From Spirochaetota bacterium (lineage in GTDB: Bacteria > Spirochaetota > UBA4802 > UB4802): a stretch of 24,065 nucleotides of DNA. Below are positions 1 through 7,690 of the stretch, piece after piece. Each line of letters starts with the position of its first letter. Within the stretch, counting starts at the first letter, position 1. Below the pieces are notes generated by a model that was not told where the DNA came from, ran no database searches, and saw only the letters and a list, made by a program, of their open reading frames with translations. Made by a program: the position numbers and the translations under genes. The stretch covers positions 1 to 24,065 of the forward strand of contig JAGYNX010000004.1 of the NCBI GenBank assembly GCA_018399855.1. The letters run 5' to 3'.

Positions 1-216
1 GTTATAATTGGTGAGGCGGTAACAAGGATCGATGAAGATTTTAAGAATCAAAATGATACCATTGATTGGAAAAATATAAAAGGCCTGCGAAACATAGTTG
101 CGCATGATTACTTTGGAGTTGATGCCGAAGAGATCTGGCAAATTATTCAGAACAACTTGCCAGTTTTTAAAAGGTCGATACTAAAAATACTCACACGCAA
201 CGACTCAACAAATTGA
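1..216 (+). CDS. HepT-like HEPN-domain toxin, 3' part only
   Basis: The frame is open from the left edge and ends at TGA 214-216, giving the last 71 residues of a small protein. It carries the HEPN RNase motif R-x4-H-x-Y, with Arg at 88-90, His at 103-105 and Tyr at 109-111 (string RNIVAHDY). It also has the usual HepT context: IIGEA near the start of the fragment, a W/I-rich helix and an 'LP' near the end. In known HepT/MntA systems this Tyr is the residue AMPylated by a MNT-fold nucleotidyltransferase antitoxin, and the HEPN protein is an RNase toxin. The partner gene is not in the window and would be expected upstream, so pairing cannot be confirmed. The motif is intact, so the toxin looks functional. 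A DUF86 protein of other function is the alternative. Confidence 0.75.
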   Translation, partial: VIIGEAVTRIDEDFKNQNDTIDWKNIKGLRNIVAHDYFGVDAEEIWQIIQNNLPVFKRSILKILTRNDSTN

Positions 217-240
217 TTTTATTATATATTGATCCACTCG

Positions 241-358
241 CCGTGCCTCTGTGCCGCCGTGCGAACCAATTTTTACGTTTCTTTGCGCTCTTCGCGTATT
301 TCGCGGCTTTGCGGTGATCCTTTAAAAAAATACCTCTGTAACTCTGTGCCTCTGTGGT
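241..358 (+). repeat. Dispersed intergenic repeat, copy 1 (single orientation)
   Basis: This fills most of the gap between the HepT fragment and hom. It contains, in order, a decayed GTGCCTCTGTGCCGCCGTG block, a TTTCTTTGCGCTC...TTCGCGGCTTTGCGGTGATCC block and an ACTCTGTGCCTCTGTGGT block ending at 358. The same order of blocks appears in the right half of the copy at 11324-11501. No matching left arm is seen here, so this copy is one-sided. It has no ORF of its own and no transposase. Confidence 0.75.
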
Positions 359-372
359 TCTATTTATTTATG

Positions 373-409
373 TTGACAACTTTTACCAACACGTGGCAGG
401 TATAATGCA
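373..409 (+). promoter_or_regulatory. Candidate promoter of hom operon (sigma70-like or sigma54-like)
   Basis: A perfect TTGACA (373-378) and a perfect TATAAT (401-406) are present, but the 22-bp spacer is too long for normal sigma70 use. The same bases also fit a sigma54 pattern: TGGCAGG from 394, with GG (395-396) and GC (407-408) separated by exactly 10 bases, ending TGCA. Either reading puts the start some 30-40 bp before the hom ATG. I cannot decide between them from sequence. Confidence 0.4.
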
Positions 410-450
410 TCTTGTAAGAATTAATATTGAAGAGTAACCGGGGTTTACCC

Positions 451-1731
451 ATGAGAAATGTGGTTCGTTGTGGTCTGATCGGTTTTGGAACCGTTGGGAA
501 GGGAGTGTATCAGCTTTTGCAGGAGAATGCCCACCTGATAAAGCTGCGTACCGGTATTGATGTGCAAATCGTTACCATATGTGACCTGCGTACAGACCTG
601 GTCAGAAGGGAGGTCTCTGGTATTACGGTGACTGACAACTGGCGTGACCTGCTTGAAGATGACAGTATCGACACCATAATCGAACTTATCGGCGGTATTG
701 AGCCGGCGAAAACCATGATAACCGAGTGCATGAAGAAGGGGAAGGACGTGGTGACCGCCAACAAGAAGCTGCTTGCCGAAGATGGTGACCAGGTGTTTGA
801 TCTTGCCAACAGCGGTTCGGCCAAGCTGGGGTTTGAGGCATCAATCGGCGGGGGAATACCCTGCGTGGTATCGTTGAAAAGCGGCCTGGTGGGCAACCGG
901 GTGCACACGGTTATGGGTATACTCAACGGCACAACCAATTACATATTGACCCGGATGTATGACAAGGCAATTCCCTTCGATGACGCCCTGCGTGAAGCGC
1001 AGGATCTTGGATTTGCCGAGGCAGACCCAACCTTTGACATAGAGGGGCATGACGCCGGGCATAAAATAGCCCTGCTTTCCATGATTGCCTATAACAAGAA
1101 AGTACATTTCAGCAACGTGCAGGTACAGGGCATTACAAGGATCACCCTGCTTGATATCATGTATGCCTACGAGATGGGGTACGTAATAAAACTGCTGGGT
1201 ATCAGCAGGAAGATCGGTGATGAGTTTGACATCAGGGTACAGCCTACCATGCTCCCCTTCAAGCATCCGCTGGCGTCGGTCAGGGATGAGTTTAATGGTA
1301 TAATGTATGATAACGACATGACCGGCCCGGTTACCCTTTATGGAAAGGGAGCGGGAGGACTGCCAACCGCCTCATCGGTGGTGAGTGATATAGTGCAGAT
1401 GGCCCAGAAGGACAACATCTACGAGAACGCCATTTCTCTTGAAGGGGAGATCAACTACATGGCCCCCGGAAAACGGAAGTGCCGTTACTACCTGCGGTTG
1501 TATTCTGAGGACAAGGCGGGTATTTTGGCCAGGGTGGCGGGAGTTTTGGGTAATTATGATATTTCTATCGCCTCGGTTATGCAGCAGGAAGTTGAGGGTA
1601 CCTATGTACCCATCGTGATTACCACACACGGGGCCAATGAAGAAGGGATGATGCGATCTATCGGTGAGATCAATAAATTTGAATTCATAAGCGGTGACGT
1701 GGTGGTGATCCCGGTTGAGGATTTTGAATAA
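451..1731 (+). CDS. hom: Homoserine dehydrogenase
   Basis: This enzyme reduces aspartate semialdehyde to homoserine with NAD(P)H, the branch step to threonine and methionine, in the cytosol. The 426-residue product has the Rossmann motif GFGTVGKG (11-18), TANKKLLA (102-109), the substrate loop ASIGGGIP (130-137), LNGTTNYIL (158-166) and the catalytic stretch DPTFDIEGHDAGHK (192-205) with Lys205. A C-terminal ACT domain runs from about 346 to 420. An ACT domain is the usual site of threonine feedback inhibition, so allosteric control is likely. The ATG at 451 is chosen because it gives the family's normal N-terminus; an in-frame TTG at 427 would add eight unlikely residues. The Shine-Dalgarno is weak. 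thrC follows after 10 bp, so the two form an operon. Confidence 0.95.
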   Translation: MRNVVRCGLIGFGTVGKGVYQLLQENAHLIKLRTGIDVQIVTICDLRTDLVRREVSGITVTDNWRDLLEDDSIDTIIELIGGIEPAKTMITECMKKGKDVVTANKKLLAEDGDQVFDLANSGSAKLGFEASIGGGIPCVVSLKSGLVGNRVHTVMGILNGTTNYILTRMYDKAIPFDDALREAQDLGFAEADPTFDIEGHDAGHKIALLSMIAYNKKVHFSNVQVQGITRITLLDIMYAYEMGYVIKLLGISRKIGDEFDIRVQPTMLPFKHPLASVRDEFNGIMYDNDMTGPVTLYGKGAGGLPTASSVVSDIVQMAQKDNIYENAISLEGEINYMAPGKRKCRYYLRLYSEDKAGILARVAGVLGNYDISIASVMQQEVEGTYVPIVITTHGANEEGMMRSIGEINKFEFISGDVVVIPVEDFE

Positions 1732-1741
1732 GGAGTAGCGC

Positions 1742-3091
1742 ATGAGTGACAGGTACAGGGCGGTGTTCAGGTGTATCGGGGGATGCGACGAAGAATATCC
1801 ACTTGATGAAGTAGTATACCGATGCAAAAAATGCGGTGAACTTCTTGAAGTGGTTCATGATATGGACAGGCTGCGGGAACGCACTGCCGGCCAGTGGAAA
1901 GAACTCTTTGACAGCAGGGTGGGTACTACCAAATGGCCCTATGGCAGCGGTGTCTGGGGAAAGAAGGAATGGATAAACCCGGAGGTGGACAACGAGAACG
2001 TGGTATCCATGTTTGAAGGGAATACCAACCTTTTCTGGGCAAAACGCTTTGGTAAGATGCTGGGCATGAACGACCTGTGGGTGAAGATGTGCGGCAATAC
2101 CCATACCGGATCTTTCAAAGATCTGGGAATGACGGTACTGGTTTCACAGGTAAACCAGATGCGTGAACAGGGGAAGAACATCAAGGCGGTGGCATGTGCC
2201 TCAACCGGGGACACATCGGCGGCACTGGCGGCCTATTGTGCCTACGCGGGCATACCCTCCATAGTGTTTCTGCCCAGTAACAAGATATCCACTGCCCAGC
2301 TGGTGCAGCCCATGTCAAACGGGTCCATCGTCATGTCACTTGACACCAACTTCGACGGTTGCATGAAGGTGGTGCAGGAGATCACGAAGGACAATACCAT
2401 CTACCTGGCAAACTCCATGAACTCCCTTCGCATAGAAGGGCAGAAGACCATATCAGTTGAACTTCTGCAGCAGTTTGACTGGGAGGTGCCCGACGTGGTG
2501 ATCATACCCGGCGGCAACCTGGGTAACGTGTCGGCACTTGGCAACGGTTTCCAGATGATGTTCGACCTGGGTCTTATTGACCGCAAACCCCGCCTGGTTC
2601 TGGCCCAGGCTGAGAAGGCTAATCCATTATACCAGGCATACCTCAAGGGGTTTGACTCTTTTGAATCCATGTCACCGGGAAAAACACTGGCATCGGCCAT
2701 CCAGATTGGTGATCCCGTATCGGTGAAGAAGGCGATAAAGGCCCTCAACAGCTTTGACGGTATCGTTGAGCAGGCAAGCGAAGATGAGCTGGCAAACGCG
2801 GCAGCCCTTGCCGACCTTACCGGCATGTACAACTGTCCCCATACCGGTGTTGCCCTTGCGGTGCTTATGAAGCTGGTTGAGAAACAGGTGATATCCAAAA
2901 CTGACAGAACCATCATAATATCCACGGCCCATGGCCTCAAGTTCAGCGAATTCAAGGTGGGCTATCACGAATGTTCCCTGCCCGAGGTGGATTGCAGGTA
3001 TGCCAACAGGCCCGTTGAGATCGAACCTGACATCGATGCGGTTCGGGAAGCCCTTGAAAAAGAACTGAAGGGAAGAAACACGGGGGGTTGA
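1742..3091 (+). CDS. thrC: Threonine synthase
   Basis: This PLP enzyme converts O-phosphohomoserine to threonine, the last step of the pathway begun by the adjacent hom. The 449-residue product opens with a zinc-ribbon-like segment (Cys11, Cys15, Cys28, Cys31) typical of one bacterial thrC class. The PLP-binding lysine is Lys126 in HTGSFKDLG, and a glycine-rich phosphate loop PGGNLGN lies near residue 255. ASTGDTSAA and the C-terminal STAHGLKF stretch also match the family. AAGGAG (1730-1735) overlaps the hom stop codon and sits six bases before this ATG, so translation is probably coupled. Nothing in the sequence looks broken. Confidence 0.95.
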   Translation: MSDRYRAVFRCIGGCDEEYPLDEVVYRCKKCGELLEVVHDMDRLRERTAGQWKELFDSRVGTTKWPYGSGVWGKKEWINPEVDNENVVSMFEGNTNLFWAKRFGKMLGMNDLWVKMCGNTHTGSFKDLGMTVLVSQVNQMREQGKNIKAVACASTGDTSAALAAYCAYAGIPSIVFLPSNKISTAQLVQPMSNGSIVMSLDTNFDGCMKVVQEITKDNTIYLANSMNSLRIEGQKTISVELLQQFDWEVPDVVIIPGGNLGNVSALGNGFQMMFDLGLIDRKPRLVLAQAEKANPLYQAYLKGFDSFESMSPGKTLASAIQIGDPVSVKKAIKALNSFDGIVEQASEDELANAAALADLTGMYNCPHTGVALAVLMKLVEKQVISKTDRTIIISTAHGLKFSEFKVGYHECSLPEVDCRYANRPVEIEPDIDAVREALEKELKGRNTGG

Positions 3092-3092
3092 C

Positions 3093-3752
3093 GTGCAGAT
3101 TACACCACATGTGTTCCAGGTGGGGGGATCTGATATTTCCGCCCCGCCGGACGCCGCGGTATACCTCATAAAAAGCGGTAATACGGCGGCCCTGGTTGAC
3201 GGCGGCACCGGCGAAGGACATAATGAGATATTGATGAATATCCGTGAATGCGGTGTTGAGCCTTCCTCCATAGCCTGCCTGTTTATTACACACTGTCATT
3301 ACGATCACACGGGCGGTGTTGCCGCCCTGAAAGAAGCAACCGGCTGTACCCTTGTGGCCCACCAACTGGACGCCATATACCTTGAAACCGGTGATTCTGA
3401 TGTTACCGCTGCCTCGTGGTATGGCAGCTTCATGAAGCCATTCCCTGTTGACATCAAGGTGCATGAAAAAGAACGATCGTTTACCCTGGGTGACCTTACC
3501 ATCAACATGTACCATATTCCCGGCCACTCACCGGGATCGGCGGCCTTCACCCTGCGGTCTAACGGCAACCTCGTGCTTTTCGGCCAGGACGTACACGGCC
3601 CCCTCAACGATATGCTGAAATCAAACAGGGAGCACTACGAGAAGTCACTCGAATTCATGATCTCCCTGGAAGCCGACATCCTCTGCGAAGGCCACTTCGG
3701 GGTGTACCAGGGAAAAGAAAGGGTAGAACGATTTATACAGTCGTTTCTGTAA
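3093..3752 (+). CDS. Metallo-beta-lactamase-fold hydrolase
   Basis: This 219-residue cytosolic protein has all the binuclear metal ligands of the MBL fold: His67, His69, Asp71 and His72 in THCHYDHTGG, His145 in PGHSPGS, Asp166 in GQDVHG, and His201 in EGHFG. The size and the late Asp/His order resemble glyoxalase-II-like small hydrolases, but nothing here identifies the substrate. It starts at GTG one base after the thrC stop, with a GGGGGG run just upstream acting as Shine-Dalgarno, so it is the third gene of the hom-thrC operon. Its role in threonine metabolism, if any, is unknown; it may simply be co-transcribed. The catalytic set is complete, so activity is expected. Confidence 0.88.
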   Translation: MQITPHVFQVGGSDISAPPDAAVYLIKSGNTAALVDGGTGEGHNEILMNIRECGVEPSSIACLFITHCHYDHTGGVAALKEATGCTLVAHQLDAIYLETGDSDVTAASWYGSFMKPFPVDIKVHEKERSFTLGDLTINMYHIPGHSPGSAAFTLRSNGNLVLFGQDVHGPLNDMLKSNREHYEKSLEFMISLEADILCEGHFGVYQGKERVERFIQSFL

Positions 3753-3760
3753 AAATATTT

Positions 3761-4024
3761 ACCACAGAGGCACAGAGAGACGGAGGGTGGTTCTATGTTT
3801 TGGTTTTCGTTTTTGTGTTCATAGTTTACCTGGTGATCAAGTCGGGGAATATTTGTGCTTTTTTATCTTTTCCAAAAATATGTATAGATGGTTTATCCAG
3901 AAATTATTTGTAGAATGAGCCTTTATAAACAATCCTTCAAGAGAGACGCTAAATAAAAAATGATGCGAATAAAATACAAACCAGAAATTATGACAGACTC
4001 TCCGTCTCTCTGTGCCTCTGTGGT
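3761..4024. repeat. Dispersed repeat, copy 2: perfect 25-bp inverted pair around about 214 bp
   Basis: The left arm 3761-3785 (ACCACAGAGGCACAGAGAGA then CGGAG) is the exact reverse complement of the right arm 4000-4024. The bases just outside and inside the arms do not match, so the arms have defined ends. The interior is AT-rich with no convincing ORF and holds an 11-bp direct repeat, CCAGAAATTAT, at 3897-3907 and 3981-3991. No target-site duplication is visible. The right arm ends only 19 bp before the next start codon, so any promoter for that gene must lie in or upstream of this element. Confidence 0.85.
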
Positions 4025-4042
4025 TGCCGCCAGGGAGGGTAG

Positions 4043-4945
4043 ATGAAAGATAAACTTATATCTTCTGCGCATGATACGGGGAGAAGCCGGGTGGGTGCGT
4101 TTGCGGGGTCGTTGATTTTTACCGGTCTCGGGCAGGTGTACGCGGGGGCGGCTTCTAAAGGTATAGTTTTTCTGCTGCTGCGAATAGCGGTGGCAGGCAT
4201 ATTTCCCGTACTGTTGTTTTACAACAGGGAATTTCCCCTGCTGTATACCATGGCAGGGTGTGTACTTCTTGATATGATCATTCTCATCTCATGTGCCATT
4301 CATGCCGGGGTGACCGCGGGAAAGAGCGGCAGCATCGGGTATACACCCTATATGCGTCTCCCCGTGTACGTGGCATACGCACTTGCGGTGTTGCTGGTGC
4401 TGACGTTTATTTACGGCATGCTGTTTTCGATGGTTTCCCTGTCAACCATGCCCTCCTCTCGAATGGAGCCGGTGATAATGAAGGATGACAGGGTACTGGT
4501 TGTCCGCTTTCCAGGTCTGCTTCCCTCCGTGGGGGACACCGTGGTTGTTGCCCGGGGAGAAGAAAAACTGATACGAAGGGTGGTGGCCGCCGGGCCGGAG
4601 AACGTGATCATAAAAGGCACCGCCATCAGTGTGAACAACACCCCCCTTGAAAGAACAATAATGAGTGATGATGTTGCCGCACGCCTGAAGCTTGTCAACA
4701 GGGAGGAGTATTACCTGGAACGTAACGATGATACCCTCTATCCCGTGATGATACCCGCAAAAGAAATGCAAAAGGGCGGGGGCACCAGCATGATATACCT
4801 GGCTAAAGAAAAATTACTGGTGGCCGCTGATAACAGGACAGGTGATGAATGGTTTATGAAGGTGAGCAATGACCAAATTGCCGGCAGGGTGGCGGGGGTG
4901 CTGTATTCTCCCGGGCGGGGTATATGGTTTTTGGCGGTGCAGTAA
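4043..4945 (+). CDS. Signal peptidase I-like (S26 fold) membrane protein, catalytic dyad missing
   Basis: The 300-residue protein has a hydrophobic N-terminal half with about four membrane segments (roughly 19-35, 42-60, 66-88, 107-130), including a GLGQVYAG...KG motif seen in small membrane domains fused to some signal peptidases. A C-terminal domain laid out like signal peptidase I follows. Box B reads MPSSRMEP (136-143); by alignment to the usual PSxSMxP, the nucleophile Ser is Arg140. The box with the general-base Lys reads LIRRVV, giving Arg178 for Lys. The GDN box reads AADNR (261-265) and lacks SxDSR after it. The fold is recognisable but the protein is probably not a peptidase. GGGAGGG at 4033-4039 supports the ATG. 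It is transcribed alone, right after a repeat element. A divergent active enzyme using another residue cannot be excluded. Confidence 0.78.
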   Translation: MKDKLISSAHDTGRSRVGAFAGSLIFTGLGQVYAGAASKGIVFLLLRIAVAGIFPVLLFYNREFPLLYTMAGCVLLDMIILISCAIHAGVTAGKSGSIGYTPYMRLPVYVAYALAVLLVLTFIYGMLFSMVSLSTMPSSRMEPVIMKDDRVLVVRFPGLLPSVGDTVVVARGEEKLIRRVVAAGPENVIIKGTAISVNNTPLERTIMSDDVAARLKLVNREEYYLERNDDTLYPVMIPAKEMQKGGGTSMIYLAKEKLLVAADNRTGDEWFMKVSNDQIAGRVAGVLYSPGRGIWFLAVQ

Positions 4946-4962
4946 TTTCGATTCAATAATGC

Positions 4963-4992
4963 TTGACGTATTTGATTCACAGGGATTATACA
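4963..4992 (+). promoter_or_regulatory. Candidate sigma70 promoter of the epimerase gene
   Basis: TTGACG (4963-4968) is followed after 18 bp by TATACA (4987-4992), or after 17 bp by TTATAC. It lies in the 100-bp gap before the epimerase gene and would give a leader of about 45 bases. Confidence 0.45.
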
Positions 4993-5045
4993 ATTAATAT
5001 ACATATCTTCAACTCTGACCCAGATTATTCCCAGGAGGAATGGCA

Positions 5046-6014
5046 ATGATTCTTGTTACCGGATGCAACAGCCTGCTTGGCAGATACCTTGTAGAAGCAC
5101 TTCTGAAAAAAGGAGAAACCGTACGAGGACTGGACATGTGGAAGGACAGGCAGCTTCCCCAGGAGGTTGAGTTTTACGAGGGAACCGTTACCGATGCCGA
5201 ACTGCTGGACGAGGTCTGTGAAGGGGTGAGGGTGGTCTTCCACCTGATGGATGTTGAGGATGCTTCGTACTACGGCAGGCGCTTCATGAAGAAAATAAAT
5301 GTGAAAGGTACTGAAATCCTTCTGAACGCGTGCGGGGAAGCCGGGGTGGAAAAGGTGATTTTTCAATCCTCTGCCAGGGTGTACGGGTCTCCGTCAATGC
5401 TTCCCGTTAGGGAAACAGATAAGTTAAAACCTGTAACCGCTTACGGGAAGGATAAAAAAAAGGCAGAAGCCATCTGCATGGGGCACATGGAAGAGGAGGG
5501 GATGAATGTAACCATATTCAGGCCCACCATTATAACAGGACCCGGCGTTGATGAACCCATGATACTGGTTATCCTGTACATGGCAATGGGCATGGGAGTT
5601 TCAAACAGGATGTATATTGCCGGTGATGGGGACACGAAATATCAGCTTGTGCATCCTGACGATGTTGTGGATGCCCTTTTGAAAATGCTGAATAATCCGG
5701 AAACCAGGGGAAAAATATACAACCTGGGATCTGATAATGTGCCTACACAGCTTGAACAGGTAATCAAGGTAAAAGAACAATCGAAGCTTGAGTGTACCAT
5801 CAAGCATATTACCCCTTTGTTTACCAGGGTGCTCTCATTTCTGCTGAAACCACTGAATATTCACTACCTGCGAAAAGACCATGTGCACTTCATACTTAAT
5901 AATTTCATGTTGGACTGTGACAGGGCCAAGATCGAGCTTGAATGGTATCCCCAAAAAAACAACGTGGATATTATGACTGAAACCATCAAGTGGTACGAGA
6001 ATGAAAAGCTGTAA
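5046..6014 (+). CDS. NAD-dependent epimerase/dehydratase (extended SDR)
   Basis: This is a cytosolic extended short-chain dehydrogenase of 322 residues. It opens with the nucleotide-binding stretch ILVTGCNSLLG, a variant of TGxxGxxG. It has the upstream serine pair in FQSSARVYG, the catalytic Tyr and Lys as YxxxK in AYGKDKKK, and the substrate-side RPTIITGPG. These place it with sugar epimerases and 3-beta-HSD-like reductases; the substrate is not evident. The C-terminus departs from standard UDP-sugar epimerases (basic, hydrophobic around 'LLKPLNIHYLRKDH'), which suggests a lipid- or isoprenoid-like substrate only weakly. AGGAGG at 5033-5038 decides the start: the ATG at 5040 is one base away, while the ATG at 5046 is seven bases away. 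It converges on the VWA gene with only 10 bp between stop codons. Confidence 0.82.
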   Translation: MILVTGCNSLLGRYLVEALLKKGETVRGLDMWKDRQLPQEVEFYEGTVTDAELLDEVCEGVRVVFHLMDVEDASYYGRRFMKKINVKGTEILLNACGEAGVEKVIFQSSARVYGSPSMLPVRETDKLKPVTAYGKDKKKAEAICMGHMEEEGMNVTIFRPTIITGPGVDEPMILVILYMAMGMGVSNRMYIAGDGDTKYQLVHPDDVVDALLKMLNNPETRGKIYNLGSDNVPTQLEQVIKVKEQSKLECTIKHITPLFTRVLSFLLKPLNIHYLRKDHVHFILNNFMLDCDRAKIELEWYPQKNNVDIMTETIKWYENEKL

Positions 6015-6024
6015 GTAGTATCTT

Positions 6025-7677
6025 TTACTCGCGGGTTTCCTTTTTCTTGAAAGGGGCAGATGCGGTTTTTTTAATGAATTGTATAAGCTTGATAAAGAGT
6101 ACTTTCAGGAATTGACCAAGATTTCCTTCACCGATGTCAGAGCTGAGCAGCAACTGTGCCTGTTTTATATCTTCAGATGAAAGTTGTTTCTGTGTCATCT
6201 GCATCTCTTTGAGCTTTTTCTTCACTTCTTTTTTTGCCAGCTTCATGGATTTCTTATCTTCACCCGAACCCTTCGCGTCCATAACCATCTTAAAAAGTGC
6301 CGGATCTGACAGAATATCCTGCTTGATATTGTTCAGTTTGAATTCGCATTTTTTAAGAATGGGATTCTGATCGTTTCCCTTCTTCGACATGAGCATCTCG
6401 ATATACTGTGAAAGAAAGAAAGCCTGCTTGTAGAGCCGTTTTCGTTCTTCAAGTGTGCTGTTCGAGTAATCAATACGTGAGAACTCGTCAACAGCCGTTT
6501 CGATGGAATCGATCTTCTCATCGGTAAGCTCAAACAGGTCGCCGGGGTCGAGGTCTGGTATTTCAACGAAGCGCTGGGATATGTCACGAAGATCCTGGAA
6601 CATGTTTTCAGAATATTCCAGTAGATACCTGAAGGCGCGTTTTTCATAAGGATTCAATACCTCTTCACCTGCATCGGCATTGTCCATTTTTTGTTGAATT
6701 TCCTTTATATTCAGGGCGGTTGGATCGAACTGCAGCCTGTTGGCATCGAAGGTTTTTTTCATGTCGAAAAAATCTGGGTCGGCAAGGTCTTTGCCAACTT
6801 TCAGTATGTTAAGCTTAATATTTCCAAGCTTCTCTTTTAGCAGGTACTTGTCTATCTTGCTGATACCGTCTGTAACAACAAGAATTTCGGCGTTGAGCAG
6901 GTCTTTGTCGTAATGGATATCATCGATGGCCTGTAATACGGCCTGCTGCAGGTTGGTGCTGGTTCCACCGGTGGTGGTGAGCATAACCCGCTCGATAAGA
7001 AATGGGAAGTCATCCCTGTGCTCGATCTTGAAAAGATCGCCGGGCTTAGAGTCAAAAGGACGATAGAAAATCTTTGCGTTGCTCCCCAGTTTTCTTCTTA
7101 GAAACTCAACCACCAGGCATTTTGAGAAAAAAGACCGCATTCGTATTTCCATTGACCGTGACCGGTCTAAAAGCAGGTAGAATTTCTGATCGAACCTGTT
7201 TGCCTGGCGGCCGGATTCGTCCTGCAGGGTGGAGATGGCCTTGAACTTGTCCATCTTCGATTCGTAAAATCTTCTTACCAGCAGCTGATGTTTCAGAAGC
7301 TTGATGTCGAAAATCTCATCTTCCCATGCAAGCTCACGGGGCAGGGCTTTTTTTAATTCGAATATTGTTCGATAGTTGTTGATCTCCATGTGATCACTGA
7401 CAGGTGATATTTTTTCCATCCTGTTATACAGTATGGACTCGTCACGGTCGGGTGCCTCGATCTTCTCTTCCTGCGAGATGTCTTCGATGGCACTGAGTGC
7501 CTCGGATATTAGTTCGGGGGTAAATACAACGCGGGCTATCTCGAAGATAACGAAAAATTGCGGGGGAAGAACAACCTGTAGTTCATCGAAGAGCCCGAAG
7601 GAGTCCCAGTACTCGAAGAAATCAAGGCTTGGCCGTTCCGGTCTGTTCAGTGGAGATAGGATATTGCTCAAGACCAT
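6025..7677 (-). CDS. VWA-domain protein (partner of MoxR ATPase)
   Basis: The 550-residue protein carries a von Willebrand A domain at about 164-285 with a full MIDAS: DRSRS (Asp171, Ser173, Ser175), Thr239 in GGTSTNL and Asp270 in VVTDGIS. Metal-dependent ligand binding is therefore expected. The N-terminal 160 residues and the charged, helical C-terminal 250 residues (Lys/Glu-rich around 440-500) match no domain I can name. The last 30 residues are amphipathic and basic and could touch a membrane. It lies 13 bp after the moxR-like gene; such pairs are known to act together in maturing or remodelling protein complexes. The start is uncertain: GGAGG sits one base from this ATG but seven bases from a TTG at codon 3. 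It is the last gene of the operon and no terminator is visible. Confidence 0.85.
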   Translation of the reverse strand: MVLSNILSPLNRPERPSLDFFEYWDSFGLFDELQVVLPPQFFVIFEIARVVFTPELISEALSAIEDISQEEKIEAPDRDESILYNRMEKISPVSDHMEINNYRTIFELKKALPRELAWEDEIFDIKLLKHQLLVRRFYESKMDKFKAISTLQDESGRQANRFDQKFYLLLDRSRSMEIRMRSFFSKCLVVEFLRRKLGSNAKIFYRPFDSKPGDLFKIEHRDDFPFLIERVMLTTTGGTSTNLQQAVLQAIDDIHYDKDLLNAEILVVTDGISKIDKYLLKEKLGNIKLNILKVGKDLADPDFFDMKKTFDANRLQFDPTALNIKEIQQKMDNADAGEEVLNPYEKRAFRYLLEYSENMFQDLRDISQRFVEIPDLDPGDLFELTDEKIDSIETAVDEFSRIDYSNSTLEERKRLYKQAFFLSQYIEMLMSKKGNDQNPILKKCEFKLNNIKQDILSDPALFKMVMDAKGSGEDKKSMKLAKKEVKKKLKEMQMTQKQLSSEDIKQAQLLLSSDIGEGNLGQFLKVLFIKLIQFIKKTASAPFKKKETRE

Positions 7678-7690
7678 GCCTCCGAAATAA

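Noticed and set aside
361..450. Threonine attenuator or T-box before hom
   Set aside because: No Thr/Ile-rich leader peptide, no T-box sequence and no terminator-like hairpin are seen.
3761..4024. CRISPR array or insertion sequence
   Set aside because: There are only two inverted arms rather than regularly spaced direct repeats, and no transposase or target-site duplication.
4460..4576. Sequencing error as the source of the missing signal-peptidase dyad
   Set aside because: Two separate codons differ and the downstream SxDSR box is also lost, with the frame intact; error alone does not explain it.
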